In this document: positions 45,746-57,915 of the stretch, in pieces
Layout of the letters: the number at the start of each line of letters is the position of its first letter
Position numbering within the stretch: position 1 is the stretch's first letter
Source: Agaricus subrufescens
Taxonomy: Eukaryota; Basidiomycota; Agaricomycetes; Agaricales; Agaricaceae
NCBI GenBank assembly: GCA_029945375.1
Contig: CM057069.1
Span: forward strand, 806,001-870,000
Direction of reading: 5' to 3'
DNA length: 64,000 nt
Position numbers and translations under genes: made by a program
Notes under the pieces: model-generated
What the model saw: only the letters and a program-made list of their open reading frames with translations
Database searches by the model: none
Told to the model about the DNA's origin: nothing

Positions 45746-48700
45746 ATGAGACCCATTCCATTTATTACCCTTTTTCTCGCACTTTGTGGGCTCACACAAG
45801 CTGGCTTGTTGCCCAACCTCTTTCTGAAGCATGCTAAATCGCGGGGATATGCAGATTTTCTACCCAGATCATCACAACAACTCATCAAACCCCGCCAGAA
45901 CGATGCCAAGTACGTTTTCATGCATCATGTACGTTTAGAGTGGCATCTCTCCTATTCAATGCTCTCACATCGCCTCTCCTAGATTGTTGGAAGTACGTCT
46001 TGTCCTTGCCGATGTATGCCCCATTTTGAACGACGTCATCTTTGATATCAGATACGTGAGTTCTGATTTGCAGGCGCGGAAGGCCTATTCATCTTATCTG
46101 ATTGGCTTTAAAGATACGATTACACCCCCGACGACTGGAAAACCGACATCCAACAGATAGGCTCGGGAGGAGTGTGCGTCTTATCACGAAATATGCGAAC
46201 CATGTCTTGATATTTTTATCACAAGCGATGCTATTGCGCTCAACTTTGGTTCTAATTCCTGGGAGAATGGACAACTGCAGAATGCATATAACGCTGGTTC
46301 TGGTTCTGATGTCAAACTTTTCCTATCCATCGACTTCAGTGCTTTTCCATGCGACGTAGATTCTGTTGTTAACATTGTCAACCAATTTTCCCAACACAAA
46401 AGTCAGTTTAAAGTCCAGGGTCGCCCGCTTATTTCTTCTTTTTTGGGAGCTTGCCTCGGTAATAGCGGTTGGGAGCAAGTCAAGGACCGAACCGGTGGTT
46501 ATTTAATGCCTTTCATTGAGGGAATAGAGGGTCAATTCGGTAGCTGGAGCTGCTTGGACTCATGGTACTGGTGAGTCCTGGTAAAGACCTCAAACATCGA
46601 CTATAATAATAGGAAAATAGCTGGGGTTGTGCCTGGCCTCAAGGAGATGTAAATAAAACAGTGAGTTAAGGTGATTTATGATCATTGACTAATGCTAATC
46701 ACAAGTCCCAGACCGCCGACGATCATTACTGTCAGTGGCGTCTCAATGCGTGCGATCAATCCTGCTAATCCGCACTTAGATATTTCGCAAATCAGTTCAT
46801 CAACCAGATACGCAGCCACAGTTAGCCCTTGGATTTTGTAAGTATACACCCTCAAGGCTCGGACGGAAATTCACCCGACTTGTCAGCACCCATTATGACT
46901 ACAAGAATTTCTATCAACGTGGAGATGACTGGCTTATTGTCAGTCGTTGGGAACAATTGATTGGAATGCGAGACCAACTTCCCATGGTTGAGATGGTTAC
47001 TTGGTAAGCTTCTAGCCGCACTCCGGTTCCTTTAAGTTTCAGGAAATTTATCTTACCCGGTACAGGAATGACTTTGGAGAATCCAGCTAGTAAGTCATTT
47101 ACCTGCTAAGAGCCTCATTGAGTGTAATGAAAATAAAATTAGTTTTGGGCGCATCAAAGGAACGCCCCCTGTGGGTACGACGTGGGTAGACGGTTACTCA
47201 CATCTTCCTTTTTTCGAACTTTCCAAGTATTACATTACGGCATATAAGACAGGCAATTATCCCGCGATCAATGTATGTTCTTGTTTTTTGTTCGGAACTT
47301 GGCAAGGGCTCATGGGAATGTTTGTAGCAGGATGCCATTTACTTCTGGGCCCGGCCTCATCCTGCACAAGCCGCTGCCTCCGCCGATACCCTATCTAGGC
47401 CTACGGGTTACAACTTTGCCGAAGTTCGTCCGTCCCCTTTTCGGATCTATGTTAATTATCTCAATGCCGTGTATCAGGACTCTCTCTGGGTCCTTGTATT
47501 CGCCACCCAATCGGCTCAAGTGACATTGACGTGCGGAACTTCGGCCCAGCAATTTACAGTCAACCCTGGCGTAAACAAACTTAAAATTCCCTTATCACCC
47601 GGAAAGATAGTTGTCTCAATGATCAGGGATGGGCAAACTGTTATCAGTGAATCGCCCGCCGATTATACGTTCAATGCAACTCCGGATTTGTGTATGTAAC
47701 CGTGTTTATAGGAAAGAGGTTGACGCTGATATATTGGCGTTATATGACAGATAATTACAACGTCTATGTTGGAAGCGCGAGTAAGTTATCGTTTAGGCGA
47801 TGGGTATGTCTGACTAGAAGTGTTCTTACCACCTCCAGTGGCTGGCCCCGGACAACCAGCCCCGCCGAAGATTTCGATCAGCACGGGGCAACTTCCATCG
47901 ACTACGTCTTTGGCGAGTGTAACACCAACCACAAGCTCGGTGGCGAACAGCACAAGCCAGGTTTCAGCTACTATCACACCCGCAATCACTACGAGTACCC
48001 CTGTGTCAGTAACAACTCGGGTACCTACACCTAGTGGAGGACCCTGGCAGAATGTCGGTTGTGTAGCAGAGGGGACGACTGGCGGCCGTCGGGCCCTCAC
48101 TGGCCCTTCCTTTTCGCAGCCTGATATGACACCGAAGAAATGTCAGACCCTTTGTGGTGGGTATACCTTTGCAGGTGTGGAATATGGGTATGTTTTCTTT
48201 TCGTGCGACCCTCGCATTTCTTTTATGTCATGTTCTGACCGTGGTATTTAGACAGGAATGTACGCGCCGAGCTCAGCTAGTTTGTTCACTGACATATTTA
48301 GATCGACAGGCTACTGTGGCAACTCGCTAACCAACAATGGCGCTAGTGGAAATGTGATATCTTCGTACCTGTGTTCCATACCTTGTGCAGGCGATTTGTC
48401 GCAGACTTGCGGCGGTGATTGGACTTTAAACGTCTATACCAGTTCTTCTAAGATCCCATCAAATCCTCATCCGGGCAGTCAAGATGTAAGCGAGCGTCTT
48501 CTTCACTCATTCTCTCGGCTGCTGACGAGATCAAGAAGGAATGGAAGAGTCTAGGGTGTTATGTAGATTCTACAGATAGGTTACTGAAGGGATCTTTCTT
48601 GACACAACCAGGTATGACAGTGGCCATGTGTACGGCCGCATGTTCGGACCAAGGTTATACCTATGCCGCGATAGAGTATGGTGTTGAGTGTTACTGCGGA

Positions 48701-48951
48701 AACAACCTCGAACCTAACGGCTCTGGAGTTAGTGTGGACGAGAGCCAGTGCAACGTCGCTTGTGGCGGTATATTACATTTTCTTCCCGGTTCGTCGGACG
48801 TTGTTCGCTGATATATATCTACAACCTAGGCGATTCATCTACAAGATGTGGCGGAGGTTGGCGCGCCAATGTGTATAAAACATCGGCCTTAAGCCCCAGA
48901 AATTCGGTACCCCAGAAGCACCATGTTTGGCGGAGGAAGAGGCGTTACTAG
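45746..48951 (+). CDS. GH71 alpha-1,3-glucanase (mutanase) with two WSC domains, 19 exons
   Basis: Exons: 45746-45928, 45983-45992, 46052-46055, 46114-46173, 46226-46570, 46621-46660, 46712-46730, 46780-46837, 46887-47003, 47066-47089, 47143-47272, 47328-47423, 47478-47691, 47751-47780, 47839-48187, 48252-48259, 48310-48485, 48536-48767, 48830-48951; 738 residues. Signal peptide MRPIPFITLFLALCGLTQA. GH71 landmarks: IVGNTYDYTPDDW, LFLSIDFSAFPC, RPLISSFLGACLG, WGCAWPQGDV, MVEMVTWNDFGESSYFG and GYSHLPFFELSKYY. A serine/threonine linker then leads to WSC domain 1 (NVGCVAEGT to EYGQECYCGNSL) and WSC domain 2 (SLGCYVDSTDR to EYGVECYCGNNL). It cleaves alpha-1,3-glucan of fungal walls; WSC domains likely hold it on wall glycans. 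Exons of 4, 8, 10, 19 and 24 nt are required. Confidence 0.93.
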
Positions 48952-50508
48952 ACACCGTCAACAACCATTTTTGTCCAGTTTCCTCCTCCCCCTATCACGG
49001 AATTGCATTCTAAATTAGTTCGACTTTGTGTTTGTTTTCTGTATAATCCTTCTGTAGCACTTTTTGCAGTTTTGTTGTTGAAAAATCATTGGCAGCGCCA
49101 GCGTATACCTGTCTAGTCTATAAGTGTTCGGTGATCCATGGGTGTCGGGGCTTTACCTGAGATCGGAGAGATGGAGCGGTGAGAAGAGGTAGTTCTTTCC
49201 GTTCTCATGCACAAGAAGCTACTTACCGAATCATTCTATCTTTTTTTCCCAGTCTTTTCTTTGTGTTGGGCGCCGGTTGTCGGCAGTAGTAAGTTGTGCG
49301 TTGTCAAAGGACGATTGTTACTTATTCTGTGTTAGCATGGCGCAGTATTAGCCAAGAAGTCATGAGAGACACTTGATTGTGATCTTGATTCTTTTCATCA
49401 GATGAGATATGAGATATCCTGTTGCTTGCAATCACTCATTGGGTAACTGAGATTCTTCTGCATGAGTGCCAGTGATGTTCGCGGGAAAGGAGGGAGTAAA
49501 AAGGAGCCGCTCTAGAACTTATCACCACCGGTGAGTATAGTTCTTAAAGGGGAGTTCCTAGGAAAGCATTGGGGTCTACTATGACCATGAGTGATTTCTT
49601 TGAGGAATGGAGCTACCAATAAACGAAGTGAAAGGAACACCTATAGTTTGGTTATGAGCGTCTGAACATTTGTGTATGCGTGCATTAGGGACAAGGAGTG
49701 ATGAAACTTACCAGTCATTGGGGCATCGGGTAGTAGATAGCATTCATCCCTCTATGCCCTTCAGGATAGATTGAGATCTTGGAGATATGAGCATCCATAT
49801 CAGTATGTCATCAGTATGTTGCACCCTACGAGCCTGACTACTTGACTGACGACTTTTCGGATGAATCCGTGATCATGATGAAGCAAGAAGTCACATCCCT
49901 TCTCATCAAAAAGAGACCCTCTAAGGTTGGTATGACAGCGAACGCCAACGACCGAAGGCATATCCATTTAGAGATGTACCTTTTCCCTCCCCTGTATCTG
50001 TTATCAAGACCCGAACGGGATATCGTGCCGGTCATTTGGGTAAAGTACTGTCCACCGGCCGGTTTTATTTTAGGCGATAACTCTGGATCAGTCACCTTTC
50101 CTGTTTTGTAACGAGCTGTACCTATCGGTATGGTGAAGGTAAACAGAAGAACAGTCTTTCATTCGTACGTTGATACTGTCGATCCCGATAGAGCCAAGAC
50201 AATCTGGATTTCTGAGGATCTTTTTCCCCACATTTAAGCATTTGAACACTTGGAATATGATGGGTATGACGTGGCCAAATCACGTAACAAATAAGTGGAG
50301 GAAGAGCTTGACCGATCCCATCGCGGCACGGCAAGTCCGTGGTGATTATTCCGACAGGACCTTGTGTGTGTGGCTGAAACACTCTTGGGTCGTCGTTTTT
50401 TTAACCTCCGGCAATGGGTGAAGGTTGAGGTTTATAGAAATTTATTAGCCGACCGCGGTTACCTGCGGTCATACATACAAAATTGATCAAAATTGAATAG
50501 TTCCATCG
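48952..50508. other. 1.6 kb convergent intergenic region
   Basis: Lies between the 3' ends of the glucanase and DCN1. Antisense pairs of 83-89 codon frames at 49838-50111 and 50122-50421 have no domain. No repeat or RNA gene was recognised. Confidence 0.45.
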
Positions 50509-51731
50509 TCATGCATGTCGGGTGGTATGTGATTCATTTTTTGCCCGTTCTTTTGCAAATTGGACAAAATCATCAAACGTCGATGGCCAGGCGCCTAACA
50601 ATGGTCACTCGGTATAGGGCTTATCCGGCATTTGCTCATAATGCTTACCTTCCTCATCGTAATTCTTAAACCGCGAGTCGACGGCACGGACGAATTCGCG
50701 AAACTTGGGAAAGAAGATGACGTTGGATCTAAAATCAGGTATCCAGATTGATCACTTACCATTTGCCACGTATCTTTGCTAATGCCCTTCAACCCCTTCT
50801 CAGTGAGGAACTCAAACCAGAGTTGTGTTTGCGCTTGCGTCCAACCCTGTTCTCCTTCTACGTCATCCATCTTTACATCGACACCATCCGTATCTGTTGA
50901 AGTGTTCAGGTGGGATAAGGCGCCGCCTTGTAGACCATGAGGAAGCAGAAGGCCCCAAAGCCCCTGGGCTGTTTCGAGAGCTGCCAGGACACTAGTCAGC
51001 GACATTATCATTGGCTCACCAGCGTCAACTCACCTAAACTCCGTTGTCCTTCGCTGCGAGCGAAGTCAAAGGCGTGTTGGTAAACATTCTTGAAGTAATC
51101 TGGATCTCGACCAAGCCGGACCCGTAACTCGAACATAACAGCTTTCATAGAGTCAATATTATCACACCTATATCATATTAGAAGGTCAAGATACATCTTA
51201 AGAAGAGCATACCGTAGCGCTTTCCAGCCGTCAATCCATCCTTGCTTTGTCCAGGTCCCCATGCGTGGTGATTTCAGTTCGTATGCGACAGCGAGCATAA
51301 CCACATCCTCTGGGTCGACGTCCAGGTCTTCGCAGAGCTTGATCGTGCCATCAACAGTAATCTCCTCGCCATCGAAATCTTACAGATGGTGTAGACATCG
51401 TCAAATAAGCAGCAGGTCTCAATGTCTACTCTTGATCGGGGATCTGACCTTTGTATTGATTGAAAAGAGCAGTCAATGAAGTAGTAGATGGGGGGCGATT
51501 ATTGGAAAACTGTCTGCTCGATGGAAAAGAGTGGGTGTTTTCCTGATAGTACGCGTCCATGGCGGCATCGAGTCGCTTGTGTTTGTCCAGGTACTTCTTC
51601 GCCTCCCTGGTCCTGTAACCCGAGTATTGGGGGTCAGCAAGAGGGTCATCAGAAACATAGAATCGCAGGACTCACGTAGCACCTGTGATCGCAACAAAAT
51701 TTGCTATATTCTCATCTACCTTGCTTGGCAT
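50509..51731 (-). CDS. DCN1: DCN1-like cullin neddylation factor
   Basis: Exons 51731-51676, 51612-51449, 51378-51213, 51167-51034, 50980-50760, 50703-50649, 50594-50509; phases close, 293 residues. An N-terminal UBA-like domain (MPSKVDENIANFVAITGAT then REAKKYLDKHKRLDAAMDAY) is followed by the potentiating neddylation (PONY) domain: KQGWIDGWKALRCDNIDSM, DYFKNVYQHAFDFARSEGQR, GLWGLLLPHGL, TQLWFEFLTEKGLKGISKDT, and the end AWPSTFDDFVQFAKERAK. DCN1 is a scaffold E3 that helps Ubc12 attach Nedd8 to cullins, so it acts upstream of the SCF ligases that the F-box proteins in this window would join. The WQM to FREF junction (intron 50704-50759) is the least certain splice. Confidence 0.94.
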
Positions 51732-51794
51732 GATAATGAAGGCCAGAAAACACTTTTGCGGAAGTTGAAAGTCGAGAAATGGGGAATGGCCATA

Positions 51795-52187
51795 TCAGGC
51801 AGAAAAGCAGCACACGTGAATGGCCGGGTCAACTCTGCACGAATCCGGGTGTTGCTCACGGACCCCGAGGTCGGCGCCGGCAGCAGCGAGACCACGAGCG
51901 ATGGGGATGATGGTGGATGCAGTCAGGAGGGCAAAGATGAAATCCAGACCGAAAAACGCGGCGCCGCCTTTGTTCGCGAAAGGGCCGGCGCCGCTCGGCA
52001 GGCTGACTTTGAATCCTCGGCCGTCCCCGGCAGCCCATGTCCTCAGCTTTGGCGATTGTGTTTCAAGTATTCGCGTCATATCAACTCTGAACATCATGCC
52101 ACAGGTAGCCAACATAAGAGCACTTGACTGTCTTGCACAAACCACATATCTCTGGTCTGCATCTTCTCCGCAGATCTCCTTACTCAT
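51795..52187 (-). CDS. uncertain ORF with one hydrophobic segment
   Basis: An ATG frame of 130 codons in a GC-rich island directly upstream of DCN1 (its stop lies 63 bp from the DCN1 start). It contains GAGPFANKGGAAFFG and then the hydrophobic FIFALLTASTIIPIARGLAA, which could be a membrane helix. The opposite strand also carries a 134-codon frame (51820-52224), so openness may simply reflect GC content. No family recognised. It could be a real small membrane protein, part of a longer spliced gene, or DCN1 leader sequence. Confidence 0.25.
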   Translation of the reverse strand: MSKEICGEDADQRYVVCARQSSALMLATCGMMFRVDMTRILETQSPKLRTWAAGDGRGFKVSLPSGAGPFANKGGAAFFGLDFIFALLTASTIIPIARGLAAAGADLGVREQHPDSCRVDPAIHVCCFSA

Positions 52188-52393
52188 TCGAACTGATCGC
52201 TCCTGGGCTTCTGTGATTCAATAATCCGGAATCATCAAAGTACTCATCGGATGACCTTCCGGTGAGTTGAGTGGGATACAGAACCACGACACAGTTCTCC
52301 TTATCCCGCTTCAATGTTCGAATTCTCGTCATATGGTACATAGAAATACTGCCGTTATGACGACGGACGGTATCGGCACCGAAACGACCCATT

Positions 52394-52723
52394 TTAGACG
52401 AAAATATCTACTTTATCTGGTAACGACACGGTAACGTTCCTTGCACCTGCGATAAAGAACGCTATGTTGGTGCGGGAAAACATTGATGCTAAGATGCTCG
52501 GAGTACGATTGTCCGGAAATAACATCGGCCGCCGACCTGCCAGAGGGTTGTCAAATAACGGTGCATACCTCCCGGTATTTTTATCGTCTGAAAGTGAAGC
52601 GCTATTATTTTCTTCTATGGCCAATGTCTTTCGTGCTTCTTGTGTGAGTGCTCGCAACTCTCGTCTCACCTTTCCTTCTTACCACTGTCTACTGATTTCA
52701 TATACTTACGCCAACTCGTACAT
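52394..52723 (-). CDS. possible small two-exon gene, unknown
   Basis: The model joins ATG TAC GAG TTG GC (52723-52710) through a 45 nt intron (GTAAGT...GTGAG, 52709-52665) to the frame 52664-52394, giving 94 residues (MYELARELRALTQEARKTLA at the N-terminus). The donor is consensus-like; the acceptor is inferred from phase. No domain was recognised. A further minus frame (52392-52180) starts immediately downstream and could belong to the same transcript. Confidence 0.3.
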
Positions 52724-54851
52724 CGTTTTCAAGGAAACAGTATGGTTTTCCCTTCTTCGGCACCTTATAGCGCCAAACTCCATGGACCGCGGATTACAGA
52801 CACCGTATTATACACACCGCTGCATCTCGTGCTTATCGCCTGACAGTCCCCCAGTTCTTGATAAACGGGTTGGCAAACCAACCTTCACGGCATTTCATAA
52901 TCGGCAAACCACCTTTGTGTTACTTGGATGGATAGGCAGCCTGACGTTTCCCATCCTTCACACATACAGCTCCCACCCTTCACACCTACTGACATGTACG
53001 TGTTTTGAATTAGGTTTAGCAAAAACCATAACTTATGGGTATATTCAGCAGGGTAGGCGTCTGACAGGGCTTAGATAAAATGACCTCCAGTGATATCTTC
53101 TGAAGCCGCTTCAAGCGCAGGTATTTCACCTGTCAGGTTGCGTCTCGCGTACTCATGTCAGGCACCCGTGTGCTCCAAGTTCAATCCTTCGTCACTGGGA
53201 GAATTCAAATCATCATCGGACAATATAAAATCCGTGTACACTTGTTCAGAAGAACCAGAATTATTAATCTTACCTGACGTGCTGTCGTAAAGGTATCAGT
53301 CCCAACGAAGGAAGAGAATACTTATATCATCGGAAGGGTAGAGGTATCGTAATGGCTTCGCCTTCGATCTTGCCCGGTGTGCTTTCTATCGTGAGGGCTT
53401 ACTTAGCCTTTTTTTTCTCATTGTCTCCGTTTGCCGACGAGAAAAACTGCGCTATAACTTGTGTGGCGTGTGGCTCAATACTTTGGTAAGTACATGTATA
53501 TACATATCTTGCTTCTTTTAATGGATCGGGTGGTTATGAAACATCTGAATAGAGATTATATCGTCAGCCAGAATTCTTCCGCACATGCCAACCTCTGTTC
53601 AGACTTTGCAATTCTTCGTCCCTTTCTACCTACCCTTGTGGATCTCAAGGCGAAGTGGCTTCCGCTCAAAGAGTGCTCACACGGTTCTTCATTACTGAAG
53701 GCCAGGTTTTTCTCATAGCGATAAAGATAAATGAGCGCCAAAGTTTGACTAATTGCCGACCCTGACCCACCCTTGTCCCAATTTCCTTTATTGTCACCCT
53801 TTGGCCCTTCGCAACGAAAAAGGCGAGCACGGAATCTTGAGGTAAATCCAAAAGGTAATATCACAGCAAATGGATTTTGCCCAGGGACACTTAAAAATAA
53901 CGTCGGAATCGTTCCGTAGTAGGAACCTGGGGCATGTGCTTGTGCTGTCCAAAACCTGAAACTCAATCAAAGGACCCAAATTTTGGGGTTTGGAGCGTTA
54001 ATAATGAACTTGGGACCTTCGATGCTCCAACTTCGCAGTCGCTTAGAGGGTTGATCAGACACGGGTCCCATATGTATATTTGACAGAGGGGGGGGGAAAG
54101 GGGACAGGTAGCGGATCAGAGAGTTTCAGTATGAATTTGAGAGGTCAATTTTTTATCTTTACTTGAGACGCGGTTTACTTTGGACAGTTGAGGAATTAGG
54201 ATGTACCGCAGAAATGCCTTGGCATAACAGCTGTTGCTAATAGGAAAAAAAAGATCGTGCCGAGTAACAAAGGGTTGCTTCAAATATACAAAAGTCATAT
54301 GGCCTGTGATACTTCAACAAGAGGCCAAGAATAAGTCGAGGCGCATACACTTCTATGGCTAAGCAGAAATGATTTCAAAAGCTCTCAACGTTTGACAGGT
54401 TGATTTGTGTCATATGAAGAGCCACTGAAACTTTTCTGTCAGGTTGGAATATTGATACTGACAGATGCCCAGAGCAACGACATCCCAAGTATATATCGTG
54501 ATGAATCTTTTTTTTCGGGTGTAAGCGTCAACGCCGCGGTGTTGTGTGTTTTTTTTTGAGTTGGATCACGTACTTACTAGTTAATTACTGCTGTATTTGG
54601 GGGGGCCCTGCCTCAAGTAAAACGAGGGCTCTTCTCTCTCTCTTACAGAATTGGTACACCTTGTTTGGCAGAACTGTGACCCGGTAGAGCATTTTACTGA
54701 TGAAGTGTAGGCCGGATAATTTGATTGATTTTCTTTGGAGCGACTTGTATACTTGAAACAATCGTTCAACGAATGACAGGACCCACAAAATCATTTTATC
54801 AATTATTGATCACCGTCAGGAGCAACCGAATAATATGTCTTTAACTTTGTG

Positions 54852-54872
54852 ATTATTATTATTATTATTATT
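54852..54872. repeat. (ATT)n microsatellite
   Basis: Seven ATT units in a row (GATT then TATTATT...), in non-coding DNA. Confidence 0.95.
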
Positions 54873-56472
54873 AGGGGAAAAGATCATTTTCATCAAACTA
54901 GTTATTAGCACCGCCCTGGGTTCCCCCCATCATTTGACCGGCAATATATGAAACTGCGACTAAAAAAAAAAGGGGGGGGAGTGGGCCAAGCCAAAGCTTT
55001 TATTTATTTTAGTAAGTACGTAGATGAATACATGACATGTCAAAAAAAGGTGTTTTCAATATAACTAAGGTAGATGTAATTTAGCATGTACGGGATTATT
55101 GATTAAAACTTCATGGTAACCTCGAGTTAAATTGATTACTCGATTCGAATTAATTAACTTTTTTTTTTTTTTTAATATGACTATTACTATTGCTGTACGA
55201 AATTGTTGGGTGTACATATTGATATTAGCGTACATAAGGAAAAAGTCATATGAAGAGAGAAAATACTTGATGGAAAAACCGGCTTAGTGGGCTTTGGGGC
55301 GATTCCCATAGCGCCCAAAAAAGACTGTGCGCGAACATCGCGTTAGCACAGGTATATAATCTGATCTGACCTTTTGACTTGAGGTGCGGACTCTGACAGA
55401 TGTCAACGTCAGTTTTTTTGGCGATGTAAGAAATTCTAATACAGCAAATGACTCTATTTTTATTGACAGGTAGATAAATATTCATATCTTTAATAGACAC
55501 AGCTTGGGCTGTCAAGTCAAACTGGTGATTTTTGATTCTGTATTTGACACAAAAGACGACATGTGTCCCTTCCAAGTACTATCTGTTCTGTGTCTTTGTG
55601 GGGAACACTGATTTACAGCTGTGATTTTGATTCATCATGCATCATTTTTTGTTGGTGAACAAAAAGAGAATTCGGGGGAAGTGAAGTTGTCTATCATGAG
55701 AAGGATGAAGTGAGAATCATGAAACGTCAAAGTTTTGAGAAGTCGAGTTTTAGTATTTTGCCCGCGGTCACCAGGCTGTGGTCTCGTGTCTCGTGTACAG
55801 TGACCGATAACCAAGGATACGTTTTCTTGTGATAAGCAACCTTGTTTCATTGATAACACACAAAAGCTCATGAATGTCAGCCGTTATCTACGATTAAAAT
55901 TAAAATACAATGACAAGAACCGGGCACTGTACACAAAAAAAACAACTTAAAAAAACGTATTTCCTACTTCAGGTCTACTCCGTTTACGGGCTCTTTGTAT
56001 AAGACACAGCAATTCCGCGTCGTAAACCATTTAAGGAAACTAATCTTTGATCGACATCCGAAGTCGGAACTAGTATAGACCCAGATCGAGGAAAAGGGTT
56101 AAGTAGTTGTAAGGAAAAGGACTCTTCGTTTCTTTGATGACATATGCCAATCTCTCATCAATCGTTTAGTCCTTGATTCAAGGAGACCTCCTTTATCACC
56201 CAAAAAAAAAAAGGCTACCTAGTCTTTTTAAAGAAAGGCATTTGTGCTGTCAAGGAATGTAGCGAAGCTCATAAGTGGGAAAAACTTATTTTTATCATTT
56301 TTTACAGGGGCTCGAGGCATGAAAAAACGAATTTTTTGATTCAGGTAAGAATCGTACGCCTACTTTGTATTACAATTTGGAGCTGAGGTTTTATAGGTAC
56401 CGAAGAATGAGACCCTAGAGAAGGTACCCTGTGTTTTCCTACTACTTCGAGTTTCTGTAGAGAAAATTACCA

Positions 56473-56494
56473 ACACACGCACACACACACACAC
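56473..56494. repeat. (AC)n microsatellite
   Basis: ACACAC with one G interruption (ACACACGCACACAC...) followed by a C-rich run, in non-coding DNA. Confidence 0.9.
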
Positions 56495-57915
56495 CCCTCC
56501 CCCCGGCTGATAAAGATCTGGACGACTGAGCCCGTACGGCTCATTGAGGACGTACGGCGAAAAACCCGCGGGTTTGAGACTGCCAATGTGACCCCGCACC
56601 AAAAAAGGGGTTTCTCTATACTCGATCATAATCACATTTCTATATTTCTACTAGGATCAGTTGAGAGTCGTCTTGCCTGATCGAGTACGTATAGTACTTT
56701 TCCATCTATCCGTTCCAAAACAATTATGTATAGCCGAGTTCCTAATTTTGTAAAAGTGAATCACTGCCTTCTCCGGGTGAAGAGAGCGAGGGAGGGGGGA
56801 GGGGGCAAGTGAGCCACAGAAAACCCAGGGAGGTCTAGTTTCACTAAACTAGTTTTTCTCGGCAGATTTCTGATTCTTCCCAACACACATCACCCAAAAT
56901 TGTTCACCGGTTATATTCGTTCAATATATAGATTTCACATATCATCATTTATCCCCTTTCGTCTGATGATCCAATTCAATTCGCGATCACACAGAAAACC
57001 GATGACGAAATATATTAAAAAAAAAAAAAAACAACCCATGGCTTCCCTGAAATGCATCGAGGTCGTGGTGTGTGCTCACTCTTCAAGTGACCTTTTTCTT
57101 TCTCTCACACACCGCCTTGGGAACACAATGTCTTTTTGGTACCTTTGCGGGGTCTCAGAACGGAAGTAATACCCTCATCACCTGTGAAAGCTTTGTGGAT
57201 TAACTTGGGAACCCAAGGCGGATCTAAATCTATAATGGCATTTGATTTATACAGACTTACAGACAGCATCGTAATAGTATCACACATCATAGAAGACCTC
57301 TAGAGAAATTAACTTAACAACGGGTCACAACACGCTAGAAAAATGCCCTAGCAGTTCGGGGGTAGGGGGAAGCAGGCCGCGAGAAAAGAGAAGCAGGAAA
57401 GGCAAGGTGGAAAAAGAAGTCAAGAATTCGAAGAGTGAGAAGCCATGTGAGAGGAGAGAAGGGCGAGAAATGAAGAGAGATGAAGACGAACTAATAATGG
57501 GCATGGGTGTTAGTGCAACTGGACCAAACCCATAAGGCAAATGATTCTTCAAGCTGGGCGACATGGCATATGGTTACCTGCAGGTAGCTGCATGCCGACG
57601 CCGTGAGGGCGTCAGGTGTGGAGTAGTGCGCACAAGGTCAGACACACTAGGGAGATAGTAGGTAGTTAGATGAGGCGTGAACCGTAGGAGCACCACAGGA
57701 ATGCTAGTGGTAGGGATAACGAGACACGACAACATTGATAAAATAACAGTGCGAGTACCAAAAAGCAAGGGGCAGAAAAGCAGCGATCACAAGATGGTGA
57801 GTCGAAATCGGGTATGGGTGCGGCTGTGATTATGTCACTGGAGGTGACAAGATAGAGGGGGGCATGAGGGAAGGGGGGGGGAATATGGGGAGGCAGTGAG
57901 GATCTAGGGAGGCAA

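Larger units (their letters stand above)
52724..57915. other. 5.2 kb gene-poor, low-complexity region
   Basis: No frame above 140 codons and no domain in any frame. The 205-codon plus frame 52464-53078 begins before this interval and overlaps the possible minus gene; its composition is not protein-like. The region has many homopolymer runs (A, T, C and G runs of 8-15) and simple repeats. No long terminal repeats or transposase or reverse-transcriptase motifs were seen. Confidence 0.5.

Noticed and set aside
52464..53078. 204-codon plus frame.
   Set aside because: No domain; it overlaps a better-looking minus-strand frame and resembles random AT-rich translation.
52724..57915. Possible retrotransposon in the gene-poor region.
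   Set aside because: No LTR pair, primer-binding site, or protease, reverse transcriptase or integrase motifs were seen in any frame.
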